NCBI GenBank assembly: GCA_036782715.1
Contig: DAIPYN010000028.1
Span: 1-19,184 of the forward strand
Length of the DNA stretch: 19,184 bases
Direction of reading: 5' to 3'
Source: UBA3478 sp036782715
GTDB taxonomy: Bacteria; Bacteroidota; Bacteroidia; Flavobacteriales; Flavobacteriaceae
The first letter of the stretch is position 1. The number at the start of each line of letters is the position of its first letter. Positions 1-7,621 of the stretch are shown piece by piece. The position numbers and the translations under genes were made by a program. The notes beneath the pieces were generated by a model. It ran no database searches. It worked only from the letters and a program-made list of their open reading frames with translations, and was not told the DNA's origin.

Positions 1-644
1 TTGTGAGAAACAACAACGTTTTTGAATTCATGGTTGATTTTAACCACTTTGAATTCCATGTTTTTACCAACGTACTGATCGTAGTCACGAATCGGTTTAA
101 CATCGATTTGAGAACCAGGAAGGAACGCTTCGATACCAAATACGTCTACAATCATACCACCTTTAGTACGACACTTAACAAAACCTTGTACGATTTCTTC
201 TTTGTCGTGTGCATCGTTAACACGATCCCAAGCCTTGATCGTTCTTGCCTTTCTGTGAGAAAGAACTAATTGTCCTGATTTGTCCTCGCGAACATCGATA
301 AGTACTTCAACCTCATCACCTACTTTTAGATCTGGGTTGTAACGAAATTCGTTAAGAGAAATTACTCCTTCACTCTTTGCGTTGATATCGATGATTGCTT
401 CACGATCTGTAATATTGATTACTTTACCGATAACTACCTCTTCGTGAGCAGTATCTACAAAGTTTTTCGCTACTAAATCTTCGAATTCTTTTAGTTTTTC
501 ATCGTCAACACGCTCAATACCTTCTTGGTATTTATCCCAATCGAAGCTATCTAAAAAAGCTTTTGGATCTTGGTTAGTGCTTGTTGATTCTGTAGAAGCA
601 GTTTGCTCATTTTGAGTCTCTTCTGCCATTTTTTCTTCAGCCAT
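1..644 (-). CDS. rpsA: 30S ribosomal protein S1, N-terminal part (cut by window edge)
   Basis: Translating the minus strand from the ATG at 642-644 gives 214 codons with no stop before the edge. S1 binds mRNA on the small ribosomal subunit through repeated OB-fold S1 domains. An acidic, low-complexity N-terminus of about 40 residues is followed by a first S1 domain (about residues 70-140, with VIGKVINIT, SEGVISLNEF and VLSHRKA) and a second (about 155-214, with GGMIVDVFGIEAFLPGS and VVKINHEFKNVVVSH). The GFLPGS-type signature and the domain order fit bacterial S1, not a stand-alone S1-domain protein. A second in-frame ATG five codons in is possible, but the first is taken. The gene lies downstream of cmk, the same order as cmk-rpsA in E. 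coli, with a 167-bp gap holding its own promoter and a hairpin. The C-terminal domains are outside the window. Confidence 0.96.
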   Translation of the reverse strand, partial: MAEEKMAEETQNEQTASTESTSTNQDPKAFLDSFDWDKYQEGIERVDDEKLKEFEDLVAKNFVDTAHEEVVIGKVINITDREAIIDINAKSEGVISLNEFRYNPDLKVGDEVEVLIDVREDKSGQLVLSHRKARTIKAWDRVNDAHDKEEIVQGFVKCRTKGGMIVDVFGIEAFLPGSQIDVKPIRDYDQYVGKNMEFKVVKINHEFKNVVVSH

Positions 645-723
645 AATGCTGTTTAATTTGTATTTCAGCGACTTCTGTGAAGGTTAGCTAAAGCCCTGAA
701 AGCTGTTAAAGTTGACAACTAAT

Positions 724-760
724 CCTTTTCACCTTCACCCCTATGGGTAGCTTGAAAAGG
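724..760 (-). promoter_or_regulatory. Bipartite hairpin at the 5' end of the predicted rpsA leader
   Basis: The arms CCTTTTCA (724-731) and TGAAAAGG (753-760) are perfectly complementary. Inside them, ACCC (737-740) can pair with GGGT (745-748) around a 4-nt loop, giving an outer 8-bp stem, an asymmetric internal loop and an inner 4-bp stem. No T-run follows on the minus strand, so it makes a poor intrinsic terminator for cmk. It lies just after the predicted -7 box, so it would be the first structure in the rpsA mRNA. A regulatory role is inference. Confidence 0.45.
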
Positions 761-764
761 AGCG

Positions 765-794
765 CAAAAATAACGATAAAATATTGATTAACAA
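765..794 (-). promoter_or_regulatory. Predicted rpsA promoter (TTG-N19-TATTTTTG)
   Basis: On the minus strand, TATTTTTG (765-772) matches the Bacteroidota -7 consensus TAnnTTTG exactly. A TTG (792-794) sits 19 nt upstream, a usual spacing for the -33 element. Transcription would start around 757-760, leaving a leader of about 115 nt before the rpsA ATG. This separates rpsA expression from lon-cmk. Confidence 0.65.
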
Positions 795-811
795 ATAAAA
801 AGCAGAGAGTT

Positions 812-1459
812 TCAGACCCGTTCTTGATATAATTGAATGGCCTTATCAAGCTGCTGATCTAAACTAAGTTCTGAGTTGTCAAAATAGATCGCATCTACTG
901 CTGCACGAAGCGGATCAGTAGCTCGGTTTTCATCTTGAAAATCTCTTGATTTTAAGTTCTCAAACACTTCTTCTAGACTAACCTTATCTCCTTTAGCGAT
1001 CAGTTCACTATACCTTCTTTGCGCCCTAATCTCTGGGCGAGCAGTCATGAATAACTTTAATTGGGCTGAAGGAAATACTACTGTACCAATATCTCTACCA
1101 TCCATTACTACCGATTGAGGTACTTTTTGCTGAAGCTCTACAAGCTTTCTTCGAACTTCGGGTATCTGAGCCACCCCGCTCACCATATTAGATACCTCCA
1201 TCTTGCGTATTTCATTTTCAACTAAGTCTCCATTAAGGCAGATTTCGTTTTGATCATTAAAACTAACCTCAATCTCGTCTAACTGATTGATCAATTCCTG
1301 ATCATTCAGATTATGCCTTATTTGATACAAGGCAACTGCTCTATACATGGCACCTGAATCTAGGTATAAAATACCCAAATGTTTTGCAAGGGCCTTGGCG
1401 AGTGTAGATTTACCGGTCGAAGAATGACCATCAATAGCTATTTGAATTCTTTCTGACAT
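812..1459 (-). CDS. cmk: Cytidylate kinase
   Basis: Cytoplasmic (d)CMP kinase of pyrimidine salvage, using ATP to make (d)CDP; 215 residues, normal for the family. The P-loop GHSSTGKST lies at residues 11-19. The family segments LDSGAMYRAV (34-42) and VMDGRDIGTVVFP (118-130) are clear, and RDFQDENRATDPL (172-184) is the usual C-terminal Arg-rich lid and substrate segment. The reading frame extends 16 codons upstream into lon, but the ATG at 1457-1459 puts MSERIQIAIDG at the N-terminus as in homologues. It also starts just 4 nt after the lon stop (TAA-GCGT-ATG), so translational coupling to lon is likely. No promoter of its own was seen. rpsA follows downstream. Confidence 0.95.
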   Translation of the reverse strand: MSERIQIAIDGHSSTGKSTLAKALAKHLGILYLDSGAMYRAVALYQIRHNLNDQELINQLDEIEVSFNDQNEICLNGDLVENEIRKMEVSNMVSGVAQIPEVRRKLVELQQKVPQSVVMDGRDIGTVVFPSAQLKLFMTARPEIRAQRRYSELIAKGDKVSLEEVFENLKSRDFQDENRATDPLRAAVDAIYFDNSELSLDQQLDKAIQLYQERV

Positions 1460-1463
1460 ACGC

Positions 1464-3908
1464 TTAAAGCGAATTGCTTCCCTTTTGTTTGAGAAGTGAT
1501 TGATCAATCACCTGACTCATTCGTGATACATAGGTAAATTTAACACCCTTAAGATATTCTGGTTCAATAGCCTCAACATCTTTTTTATTCTGCTCTGACA
1601 AAATGATTTGTTTAATACCTGAGCGTTTAGCAGCTAACAACTTTTCTTTGATACCACCGACAGGTAGTACCTTACCACGCAATGTTACTTCTCCACTCAT
1701 CGCAAGATTAGCCCGAACCTTTCGAGAGGTAAATGCAGACACAAGTGCCGTTAGCATCGTTATCCCAGCTGAAGGTCCGTCTTTAGGGGTGGCACCCTCA
1801 GGTACATGGATATGAATATTGGTTCCCTCAATTTTTTCCATAGGGATTCCAAGTTCATCATGATGAGATCGAATAAATGCGAGAGCGATACTCGCTGACT
1901 CTTTCATTACATTCCCGAGATTACCGGTAATGGTAAGCAACCCTTTACCTTTTGAAAGACTAGCTTCAATAAAAAGAATGGCTCCCCCTACCGAAGTCCA
2001 AGCGAGACCGGTAACTACTCCAGGAATAGCATTCGACTCACTCAAATCATTCATATATCTTTTGGAGCCCATAATCTCATAAAGTTCTTCAATAGAAGGA
2101 CTCACGGTATAATCGGTCTCCATCGCGACCGATTTAGCAATATGTCGAACGAATTTCGAGATTTGCTTTTCTAAACCTCTAACTCCTGATTCTCGAGTAT
2201 ACTCTTCAACAATAACTCGAACAAGTTTGTCGCTTAATTTCAAATGCTTTTTATCTAGACCATGCTCCTTCAACTGCTTAGGGAGTAGATATTTCTTAGC
2301 GATTTGAATTTTCTCTTCGGTGGTGTAACCACTAACCTCAATAAGTTCCATTCGGTCACGCAATGCAGGCTGAATTTCTCCGATATTATTGGCCGTGGCG
2401 ATAAACATTACTTTAGAGAGGTCATAACCGATTTCTAAAAAGTTGTCATAAAAACTATCATTTTGCTCAGAGTCTAAAACCTCTAATAGAGCTGATGAAG
2501 GATCTCCTTGAGAACTATAACTCACTTTATCAATCTCATCTAAAACAAAAACAGGGTTTGAGGTTTCTGCCTTTTTAATTTGACTGATGATACGGCCGGG
2601 CATAGCACCAATATACGTTTTGCGGTGCCCTCGTATTTCGGCTTCATCACGCAAACCGCCCAGAGACATTCTAACGTATTTTCTGCCCATAGCCTCAGCA
2701 ATCGATTTTCCTAATGAAGTTTTTCCTACACCAGGAGGACCGTATAAACAGAGGATTGGAGATTTCATATCTCCACGTAATTTCAAGACTGCCAAGTGTT
2801 CTACAATACGACGCTTGACTTCTTGTAAACCGTAGTGATCCCGATCTAGAATTTCTTGAGCAGCTTTTAGATCGAGGGCGTCTTCTGAAAAAATATTAAA
2901 CGGCAGGTCGAGAAGGAGTTCTAGATAATTTCGTTGAATCGTGTATTCTGCTACTTGCGGGTTCATTCGTTGCAACTTTGAGACTTCTTTCTCAAAATGA
3001 TTGGCAATTGCAGCGCTCCAGACTTTGGTCTTTGAAGTTTCTCGCATTTGAGCAATTTCTTGCTCGTAAGAAACACCACCAAGCTCCTCCTGAATCGTAC
3101 GCATTTGCTGTTGCAAGAAATACTCTCGTTGCTGCTGATCAAGATCAGAACGAACTTTTGATTGAATATCATTCTTGAGTTCTAAGCGTTGATGCTCCAA
3201 ATTCATCAGTTTTAAGGTACGTAACGCACGCTCTTTCAAATCTCCTAATTCGAGTAATTCTTGCTTCTCAGTTACTGTTAAATTCAGATTCGAAGAGACA
3301 AAATTGATCAAGAAGGATCCGCTTTGAATATTCTGAATCGCAAATGAAGCTTCACTAGGAAGATTTGGGTTCAACTTAATGATTTTTAAGGCGAGTTCCT
3401 TGATCCCGTCAACGATTGCGGTGAACTCAGCATCATTCGTATTTGGTCGAGTTTCAACAAGCTCTCTGACTTTTGCCACGAGAAAGGGTTCAGTTTGCAC
3501 CATTTCTGAAAGATGAAAACGCTTTTTACCCTGAATAATGATTGTGGTATTGCCATCAGGCATCTGCAATACACGAAGAATTTTAGCAACGGTACCGATC
3601 GGATATAAATCTTCCATGCTCGGATTCTCAACGGCTGCATCGCGCTGCCCCACTACTCCGATTGTTTTTGAACCTTGATTAGCTGCCTTAATGAGTGCAA
3701 TAGACGTATCTCTACCTGCGGTAACTGGAACTACCACCCCAGGAAATAAGACGGTATTTCTAAGAGGAAGAATAGGCAACTGTTCTGGCACATCCTCTTT
3801 ATTCATCTCCTCTTCGTCTTCAGGAGTGAGAAGTGGAATTAATTCTGCATCATCTTCGATTCCAGAAGCGGACAAATTGTCAATACCGATATATAATTTT
3901 GAATCCAT
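1464..3908 (-). CDS. lon: ATP-dependent Lon protease (LonA type)
   Basis: Hexameric cytoplasmic AAA+ serine protease that degrades misfolded and regulatory proteins; 814 residues, typical for LonA. After an acidic 40-residue N-terminal extension comes the LON substrate-binding domain (about 43-235, starting at LPILPLRNTVLFPG), then a coiled-coil-like helical segment (about 235-330). The AAA+ domain has Walker A GPPGVGKT (390-397) and Walker B VFVLDEID (453-460). The protease domain (about 620-805) has the PKDGPSAG motif with catalytic Ser713 and GGIKEK with catalytic Lys756, the same 43-residue spacing as Ser679/Lys722 of E. coli Lon. All catalytic features are intact. It is divergent from the GIN-domain gene, with a 154-bp gap holding an inverted repeat that may serve regulation, and is followed at once by cmk. 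Confidence 0.98.
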   Translation of the reverse strand: MDSKLYIGIDNLSASGIEDDAELIPLLTPEDEEEMNKEDVPEQLPILPLRNTVLFPGVVVPVTAGRDTSIALIKAANQGSKTIGVVGQRDAAVENPSMEDLYPIGTVAKILRVLQMPDGNTTIIIQGKKRFHLSEMVQTEPFLVAKVRELVETRPNTNDAEFTAIVDGIKELALKIIKLNPNLPSEASFAIQNIQSGSFLINFVSSNLNLTVTEKQELLELGDLKERALRTLKLMNLEHQRLELKNDIQSKVRSDLDQQQREYFLQQQMRTIQEELGGVSYEQEIAQMRETSKTKVWSAAIANHFEKEVSKLQRMNPQVAEYTIQRNYLELLLDLPFNIFSEDALDLKAAQEILDRDHYGLQEVKRRIVEHLAVLKLRGDMKSPILCLYGPPGVGKTSLGKSIAEAMGRKYVRMSLGGLRDEAEIRGHRKTYIGAMPGRIISQIKKAETSNPVFVLDEIDKVSYSSQGDPSSALLEVLDSEQNDSFYDNFLEIGYDLSKVMFIATANNIGEIQPALRDRMELIEVSGYTTEEKIQIAKKYLLPKQLKEHGLDKKHLKLSDKLVRVIVEEYTRESGVRGLEKQISKFVRHIAKSVAMETDYTVSPSIEELYEIMGSKRYMNDLSESNAIPGVVTGLAWTSVGGAILFIEASLSKGKGLLTITGNLGNVMKESASIALAFIRSHHDELGIPMEKIEGTNIHIHVPEGATPKDGPSAGITMLTALVSAFTSRKVRANLAMSGEVTLRGKVLPVGGIKEKLLAAKRSGIKQIILSEQNKKDVEAIEPEYLKGVKFTYVSRMSQVIDQSLLKQKGSNSL

Positions 3909-3934
3909 TAAATAGATTTAAGTCAATATGTCAG

Positions 3935-3963
3935 CGTTCAATACCTAAAACGGGTATTGAGCG
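3935..3963. promoter_or_regulatory. Inverted repeat between lon and the GIN-domain gene (candidate operator or 5'UTR hairpin)
   Basis: CGTTCAATACC (3935-3945) and GGTATTGAGCG (3953-3963) are complementary at 10 of 11 positions across a 7-nt spacer; the inner 8 bp are perfect. It lies 27 nt upstream of the lon start. The 12-mer GTTCAATACCTA (3936-3947) recurs with one change as GTTCAATTCCTA at 3990-4001. It does not match CIRCE or the HspR box HAIR. It could be an operator or a hairpin in the lon leader; no perfect TAnnTTTG box was found for lon. Confidence 0.4.
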
Positions 3964-4062
3964 GTGATTTAAAAGTTCAGTAAATAAATGTTCAATTCCT
4001 ATGCCAAGTGTTGGTTGTAACATTTAAAAACGTTTATCGTCATCAAATAAACCACATACACT

Positions 4063-4761
4063 ATGAAGAAATTCTCAAAATTAAGTTTTGCAATAATCGC
4101 TTTATTGAGTTTTCAACTACGAGCTCAGAATGGCATGACCAAAGATACGGGAGCTTATAATGCTATTCACATTTCAGGCCCTTTTGAGGTAACATTAACT
4201 AAGGGGCAAGAAGGAAGCATCAGTTTCGAAGGTGATGAAAAAGAACTAGAAAAAGTGACCTACAAAATCAAAAACAATGCACTTTATATCGGTTTAGAAA
4301 AAACTAGATTCTGGGGTTCATGGAATTCTATTAAAGGTAAAATCTATGTAGAAATACCTGTTCAAGATATCAATGAACTCAGTATATCCGGATCAGGTTC
4401 TGTAAAAGGTAGTATTCCTGAAAGCGACGATCTTAAACTAGCCATATCGGGATCAGGCGACCTATATATTGAAGCAAATGCGGAAACCTTAGATTGTTCC
4501 ATCTCAGGTTCTGGAGATATTCATGCAACGGGAACTGCTGAGGAATTAAAGGTGTCGATTGCAGGCTCTGGGAGTGTTCTGGTTGATAGAATTGAAGCCG
4601 AGGATGTGAAAGTACGTATTGCTGGATCTGGTGACGCAAAGGTTCATGCAACGAAAAGCCTAGATGTGAGCATCGCCGGTTCGGGAGATGTGAGTTATCG
4701 AGGAAATCCAACTAAAATTTCTCAAGATATCGCTGGATCAGGAAAGGTTCGCGCCAACTAA
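4063..4761 (+). CDS. Exported GIN-domain (DUF2807) beta-solenoid protein
   Basis: A 232-residue protein with a signal peptide of about 21 residues (MKKFSKLSF...LRA/QNG). The mature part begins with a strand-rich segment (about 35-105, including HISGPFEVTLTKG). Seven copies of an [SA]-G-S-G motif follow, at about residues 110, 130, 149, 168, 188, 206 and 225. The 18-20-residue spacing is what a right-handed beta-solenoid would give, one motif per turn. This pattern and the ISGPFEV start match the putative auto-transporter adhesin head GIN domain family, common in Bacteroidota, whose cellular role is not settled. The likely location is periplasm or surface; I see no anchor or C-terminal sorting domain. 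It is divergent from lon and shares a stop-codon overlap of 4 nt with the transporter gene on the other strand. Confidence 0.88.
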   Translation: MKKFSKLSFAIIALLSFQLRAQNGMTKDTGAYNAIHISGPFEVTLTKGQEGSISFEGDEKELEKVTYKIKNNALYIGLEKTRFWGSWNSIKGKIYVEIPVQDINELSISGSGSVKGSIPESDDLKLAISGSGDLYIEANAETLDCSISGSGDIHATGTAEELKVSIAGSGSVLVDRIEAEDVKVRIAGSGDAKVHATKSLDVSIAGSGDVSYRGNPTKISQDIAGSGKVRAN

Positions 4762-6089
4762 GGGTTTGGAATCGCCTTTCTAAGTCTTCGGAGTAAAATG
4801 GCTCCGATCAGAAAGAATACACCAAGAAATAGCGCTGCACTGCGCATACTTCCTGTTACCTGAGCAATATAACCGTACAAGAAGGTACCAATAACAATCC
4901 CAATTTTTTCAGCCACCTCGTAAAAGCTAAAATACGAGGTGGTATCTTCTGTATTGGGAAGGTTTTGAGAATAGGTCGATCGAGACAAGGTTTGAATACT
5001 ACCCATCACTAGACCTACAAAACCCGCAGCGATATAAAATTCATTGGGCGTTTCAACAAAAAAGGCATAGATGCAAAGTAGCATCCAAATGGTGTTGATT
5101 ACCACAAGTAAACTGATGTTGTTATAGCGTTCAGCCAATCTTCCCGTAATTACCGAGCCTATAATTGCTACCAATTGAATGAGCAGTATACTAACGATAA
5201 GACCAACGGTTCGTTCGGTATCTCCTCCCCAATTGATTTCTTGCTCTCCGAAATAGGCTGCGATGAGTAAAATCGTTTGAACAGCCATGCTGTAGATAAA
5301 GAAAGCGACTAGATACTTCTTTAAAAAACGGAGTTGTTTGATCTCCGCTCTAACTTTCTTTAATTCATTAAATCCTCCAAGAAAAATCTCCTTTCGACTC
5401 CCCTCCTTTTTATTCCCTTTAGGCAGGTACCAAAAGGTGTATTGGCTAAAAAGCATCCACCATAAACCAACCGTAATAAAAGAATAACGCATAGCAATCA
5501 TCTCAGCAGGTTGGTCAGGAGAACCTTCGATTCCGAAAAGGTCAGGCTTCATCACCATCGCTAGGTTGACCACCAGCAATAGCACACTGCCAACGTAACC
5601 CATAGAAAATCCTTTAGCGCTGATGCGGTCTTGTTGTTCTTTGTGAGCGACATCCGGTAAATAAGAATTGTAGATGGCAATACTCATCCAACTACCAACT
5701 AGTCCTCCGAAGTAAAAAAGTAGGCTTAAATAAATGTAATCTAAAGAGAACCAATACAAACCGATACAAGACAAGGCTCCTAGATAACAGAAAAACTTTA
5801 GGAAAAGTCGCTTATTACCTAGGTAATCTGCAATTCCCGACACCATTGGGGTGGCTAATGCAATTACCACAAAAGCAGCTGAACTTACGTATGAAATAAG
5901 TACACCTCTTTCTAATTCAAGGCCAAAAACACGAACCGACTCAACATCATAAAGACGAAATAAAGCGCCGTAAAAAATGGGGAAAACTGCAGAGGAAATA
6001 ACCAAACTATACACTGAATTCGCCCAGTCGTAGAAAGCCCAAGCATTCAACATTTTCTTCGATCCTTTCTCTAACACGATTCTCTTCAT
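4758..6089 (-). CDS. MFS transporter, UMF1 / Atg22-like family
   Basis: A 443-residue inner-membrane protein with about twelve hydrophobic segments and a cytoplasmic central loop (about 215-245, KEGSRKEIFLGGFNELKKVRAEIKQL split by charged residues). The N-terminal AWAFYDWANSVYSLVI segment (18-33) is the hallmark of the UMF1 family, related to the yeast vacuolar effluxer Atg22. Further support is the SGIADYLGNKR loop between helices 2 and 3 (MFS motif A position) and GSIQTLSRSTYSQNLP in the C-terminal half. Substrates of bacterial members are poorly known; amino-acid or metabolite efflux is only inference from Atg22. The start at 6087-6089 puts the family signature near the N-terminus as expected. 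A loose -7-like sequence (TACATTTTG on the minus strand, 6109-6117) lies 19 nt upstream. Its stop overlaps that of the convergent GIN-domain gene. Confidence 0.88.
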   Translation of the reverse strand: MKRIVLEKGSKKMLNAWAFYDWANSVYSLVISSAVFPIFYGALFRLYDVESVRVFGLELERGVLISYVSSAAFVVIALATPMVSGIADYLGNKRLFLKFFCYLGALSCIGLYWFSLDYIYLSLLFYFGGLVGSWMSIAIYNSYLPDVAHKEQQDRISAKGFSMGYVGSVLLLVVNLAMVMKPDLFGIEGSPDQPAEMIAMRYSFITVGLWWMLFSQYTFWYLPKGNKKEGSRKEIFLGGFNELKKVRAEIKQLRFLKKYLVAFFIYSMAVQTILLIAAYFGEQEINWGGDTERTVGLIVSILLIQLVAIIGSVITGRLAERYNNISLLVVINTIWMLLCIYAFFVETPNEFYIAAGFVGLVMGSIQTLSRSTYSQNLPNTEDTTSYFSFYEVAEKIGIVIGTFLYGYIAQVTGSMRSAALFLGVFFLIGAILLRRLRKAIPNP

Positions 6090-6183
6090 CTCGATTGTAT
6101 TTTCATCTCAAAATGTACAACACTTTTTTAAAAATTAAGGTTTGGCCCGAATTTTGAAACTACATTTATTAAAAGATACCTCC

Positions 6184-6687
6184 ATGAAAAAAACAGTTTT
6201 TCTCATTCTATTATCTATTGTTCTACTTGAGTCATGTAATGGTCCAGAAGGTCCCATCGGCCCACAAGGTCCAGAGGGGATCTCTGTTTTTAGTAACGTT
6301 ATGGAAGTTTCGGTTGACTTTGATGCCTCGAATAACTACGAGGCGTTACTTGATTTTCCATCAGACTGGATCGTTTATGAAGCTGATCTCGTAATGGTTT
6401 ATCTCTCTTATGAAACGATTAGCGATTCAAGCGGTCCTATAAATGTATGGAGAGCGCTTCCACAAACCTTGCTCACTAACGAGGGCTTATTGCAATATAA
6501 TTTCGATCATACCTACAAGGATATCAGACTCTTCATGCAAGCTGATTATGATCTCAATTTAACCACTACTGCAGATCGTGAGAACCAAGTCTTCAAGATT
6601 GCCGTAATTCCTGCCCAATACGGTGAATTACTTCCGCACCTTGAAAAATTATCAGAATCTGATTTTGACTACTTCAGCTCGAACTAA
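6184..6687 (+). CDS. Lipoprotein with short collagen-like Gly-X-Y segment
   Basis: A 167-residue predicted outer-membrane or periplasmic lipoprotein. A hydrophobic signal (residues 3-15) ends in the lipobox LESC with Cys18. Immediately after it come four Gly-X-Y triplets (GPE-GPI-GPQ-GPE, residues 20-31) plus a closing Gly. The rest is a strand-rich domain of about 130 residues (with NVWRALPQTLL and LQYNFDHTYKDIRLFMQADYD split by turns). I recall similar Bacteroidota lipoproteins in which Gly-X-Y triplets follow the lipidated Cys, but the function is unknown. Four triplets are too few for a stable collagen helix unless trimerised by the following domain. The frame extends to a TTG 14 codons upstream, but the ATG at 6184 puts the signal peptide at the N-terminus and is preferred. 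It is divergent from the UMF1 gene. Confidence 0.82.
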   Translation: MKKTVFLILLSIVLLESCNGPEGPIGPQGPEGISVFSNVMEVSVDFDASNNYEALLDFPSDWIVYEADLVMVYLSYETISDSSGPINVWRALPQTLLTNEGLLQYNFDHTYKDIRLFMQADYDLNLTTTADRENQVFKIAVIPAQYGELLPHLEKLSESDFDYFSSN

Positions 6688-6736
6688 AGGTTAGCAATTC
6701 AGAGTGATAGATAGTAACTTAGCATAAAAACAAGCT

Positions 6737-7216
6737 ATGAAAAATTACTATTTCTCTATTTTATTTCTTTTCTGCTGTTGCTTCACTTTCGGTCAAGAAA
6801 ATGAAAAGCAACCCGTTTTTCCTATCGTGAAAACAGATAAGGAGTGGAAAGAACAATTAAACGGTATGGAGTACTATGTTCTTAGAAGATCTGGTACTGA
6901 ATATGCCTTTAGTAGTCCTTTAAATGATGAAAAACGAAAAGGGATTTACAGATGCGCAGGTTGCGATGCACCTCTATTTCGTTCTGAAAATAAATATGAC
7001 TCAGGAAGTGGATGGCCCTCTTTTGACCAGCCACTATCAGAGAAGGCGATCTTCTATGCGGTAGATTACGAAATTGGTGTGGCGCGAACCGAAGAACGTT
7101 GTGCAAATTGCGGTAGTCATCTCGGACACGTTTTCGAAGACGGACCTAGAGAAACAACAGGACTTAGACACTGTATCAATGGGGTGGCATTAAAGTTTGT
7201 TCCTGATGAAAACTAA
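6737..7216 (+). CDS. msrB: Peptide-methionine (R)-S-oxide reductase, exported
   Basis: Reduces methionine-R-sulfoxide in proteins. It has 159 residues: a signal peptide (about 1-19, ending FTFGQ/EN), a short linker, and a complete MsrB domain (about 35-155). Structural zinc ligands are CAGC (Cys73, Cys76) and CANC (Cys122, Cys125); the catalytic nucleophile is Cys146 in RHCING, following the HLGHVFEDGP segment. The SGSGWPSF loop has Ser91 where many MsrBs, including the next gene, have Cys. The signal peptide puts the enzyme in the periplasm, where it would need a thiol donor other than cytoplasmic thioredoxin. Three consecutive cysteines in the signal (13-15) do not form a good lipobox. The weak box TAACTTAG (6715-6722) may be its promoter. 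It overlaps the second msrB. Confidence 0.93.
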   Translation: MKNYYFSILFLFCCCFTFGQENEKQPVFPIVKTDKEWKEQLNGMEYYVLRRSGTEYAFSSPLNDEKRKGIYRCAGCDAPLFRSENKYDSGSGWPSFDQPLSEKAIFYAVDYEIGVARTEERCANCGSHLGHVFEDGPRETTGLRHCINGVALKFVPDEN

Positions 7217-7598
7217 TCTAAATGAGAACGAGTGGAGGGAAAAATTAGGTGACAAAGCCTTTCATGTAATGCGAAAAGGCGGTACCGAAGCACCTTTCAC
7301 AGGGTTATACACCGATTCGTTTGAAGAGGGCGATTACCATTGCAAAGCTTGCGGAACACTCCTATTCAAATCAACTCATAAATTTCATAGTGGATGTGGT
7401 TGGCCAGCTTTCGATACGGCAGAAGCCGGGGCCATTAGTTACCTAAGAGATACAAGCTTTGGTATGATTCGTGTCGAGACGCGCTGTTCAAATTGTGACA
7501 GTCATCTAGGACACATCTTCGAGGATGGCCCTAAAGAAACCACAGGCAAGCGATATTGTATCAACTCCATTTGTCTCGAGTTTAAACCCAAATCTTAG
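7206..7598 (+). CDS. msrB: Peptide-methionine (R)-S-oxide reductase, cytoplasmic
   Basis: A second, 130-residue MsrB without a signal peptide, so cytoplasmic. Zinc ligands are Cys46/Cys49 (CKAC) and Cys94/Cys97 (CSNC). The nucleophile is Cys118 in RYCINS. Cys64 in SGCGWPAF is a candidate resolving residue that the upstream paralogue lacks. The chosen ATG overlaps the end of the first msrB by 11 nt, which suggests translational coupling; a TTG three codons earlier is also in frame but less likely. The two proteins share the whole fold yet differ in many residues, so the duplication is not recent. Together they would repair oxidised methionine on both sides of the inner membrane. Confidence 0.94.
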   Translation: MKTNLNENEWREKLGDKAFHVMRKGGTEAPFTGLYTDSFEEGDYHCKACGTLLFKSTHKFHSGCGWPAFDTAEAGAISYLRDTSFGMIRVETRCSNCDSHLGHIFEDGPKETTGKRYCINSICLEFKPKS

Positions 7599-7621
7599 GT
7601 CGATAATTTAGAGTTATTCCT

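Noticed and set aside
3..269. An 88-codon open frame on the plus strand at the window start
   Set aside because: It is antisense to rpsA, whose minus-strand translation gives clear S1 domains.
724..760. Intrinsic terminator after cmk
   Set aside because: The hairpin is not followed by a T-run on the minus strand and lies downstream of a strong rpsA promoter box, so a leader element fits better.
3935..3963. CIRCE or HspR (HAIR) heat-shock operator before lon
   Set aside because: The arms TCAATACC/GGTATTGA do not match TTAGCACTC/GAGTGCTAA or CTTGAGT/ACTCAAG.
6142..6183. TTG start 14 codons upstream for the Gly-X-Y lipoprotein
   Set aside because: It would bury the lipoprotein signal peptide; the ATG at 6184 gives a normal N-terminus.
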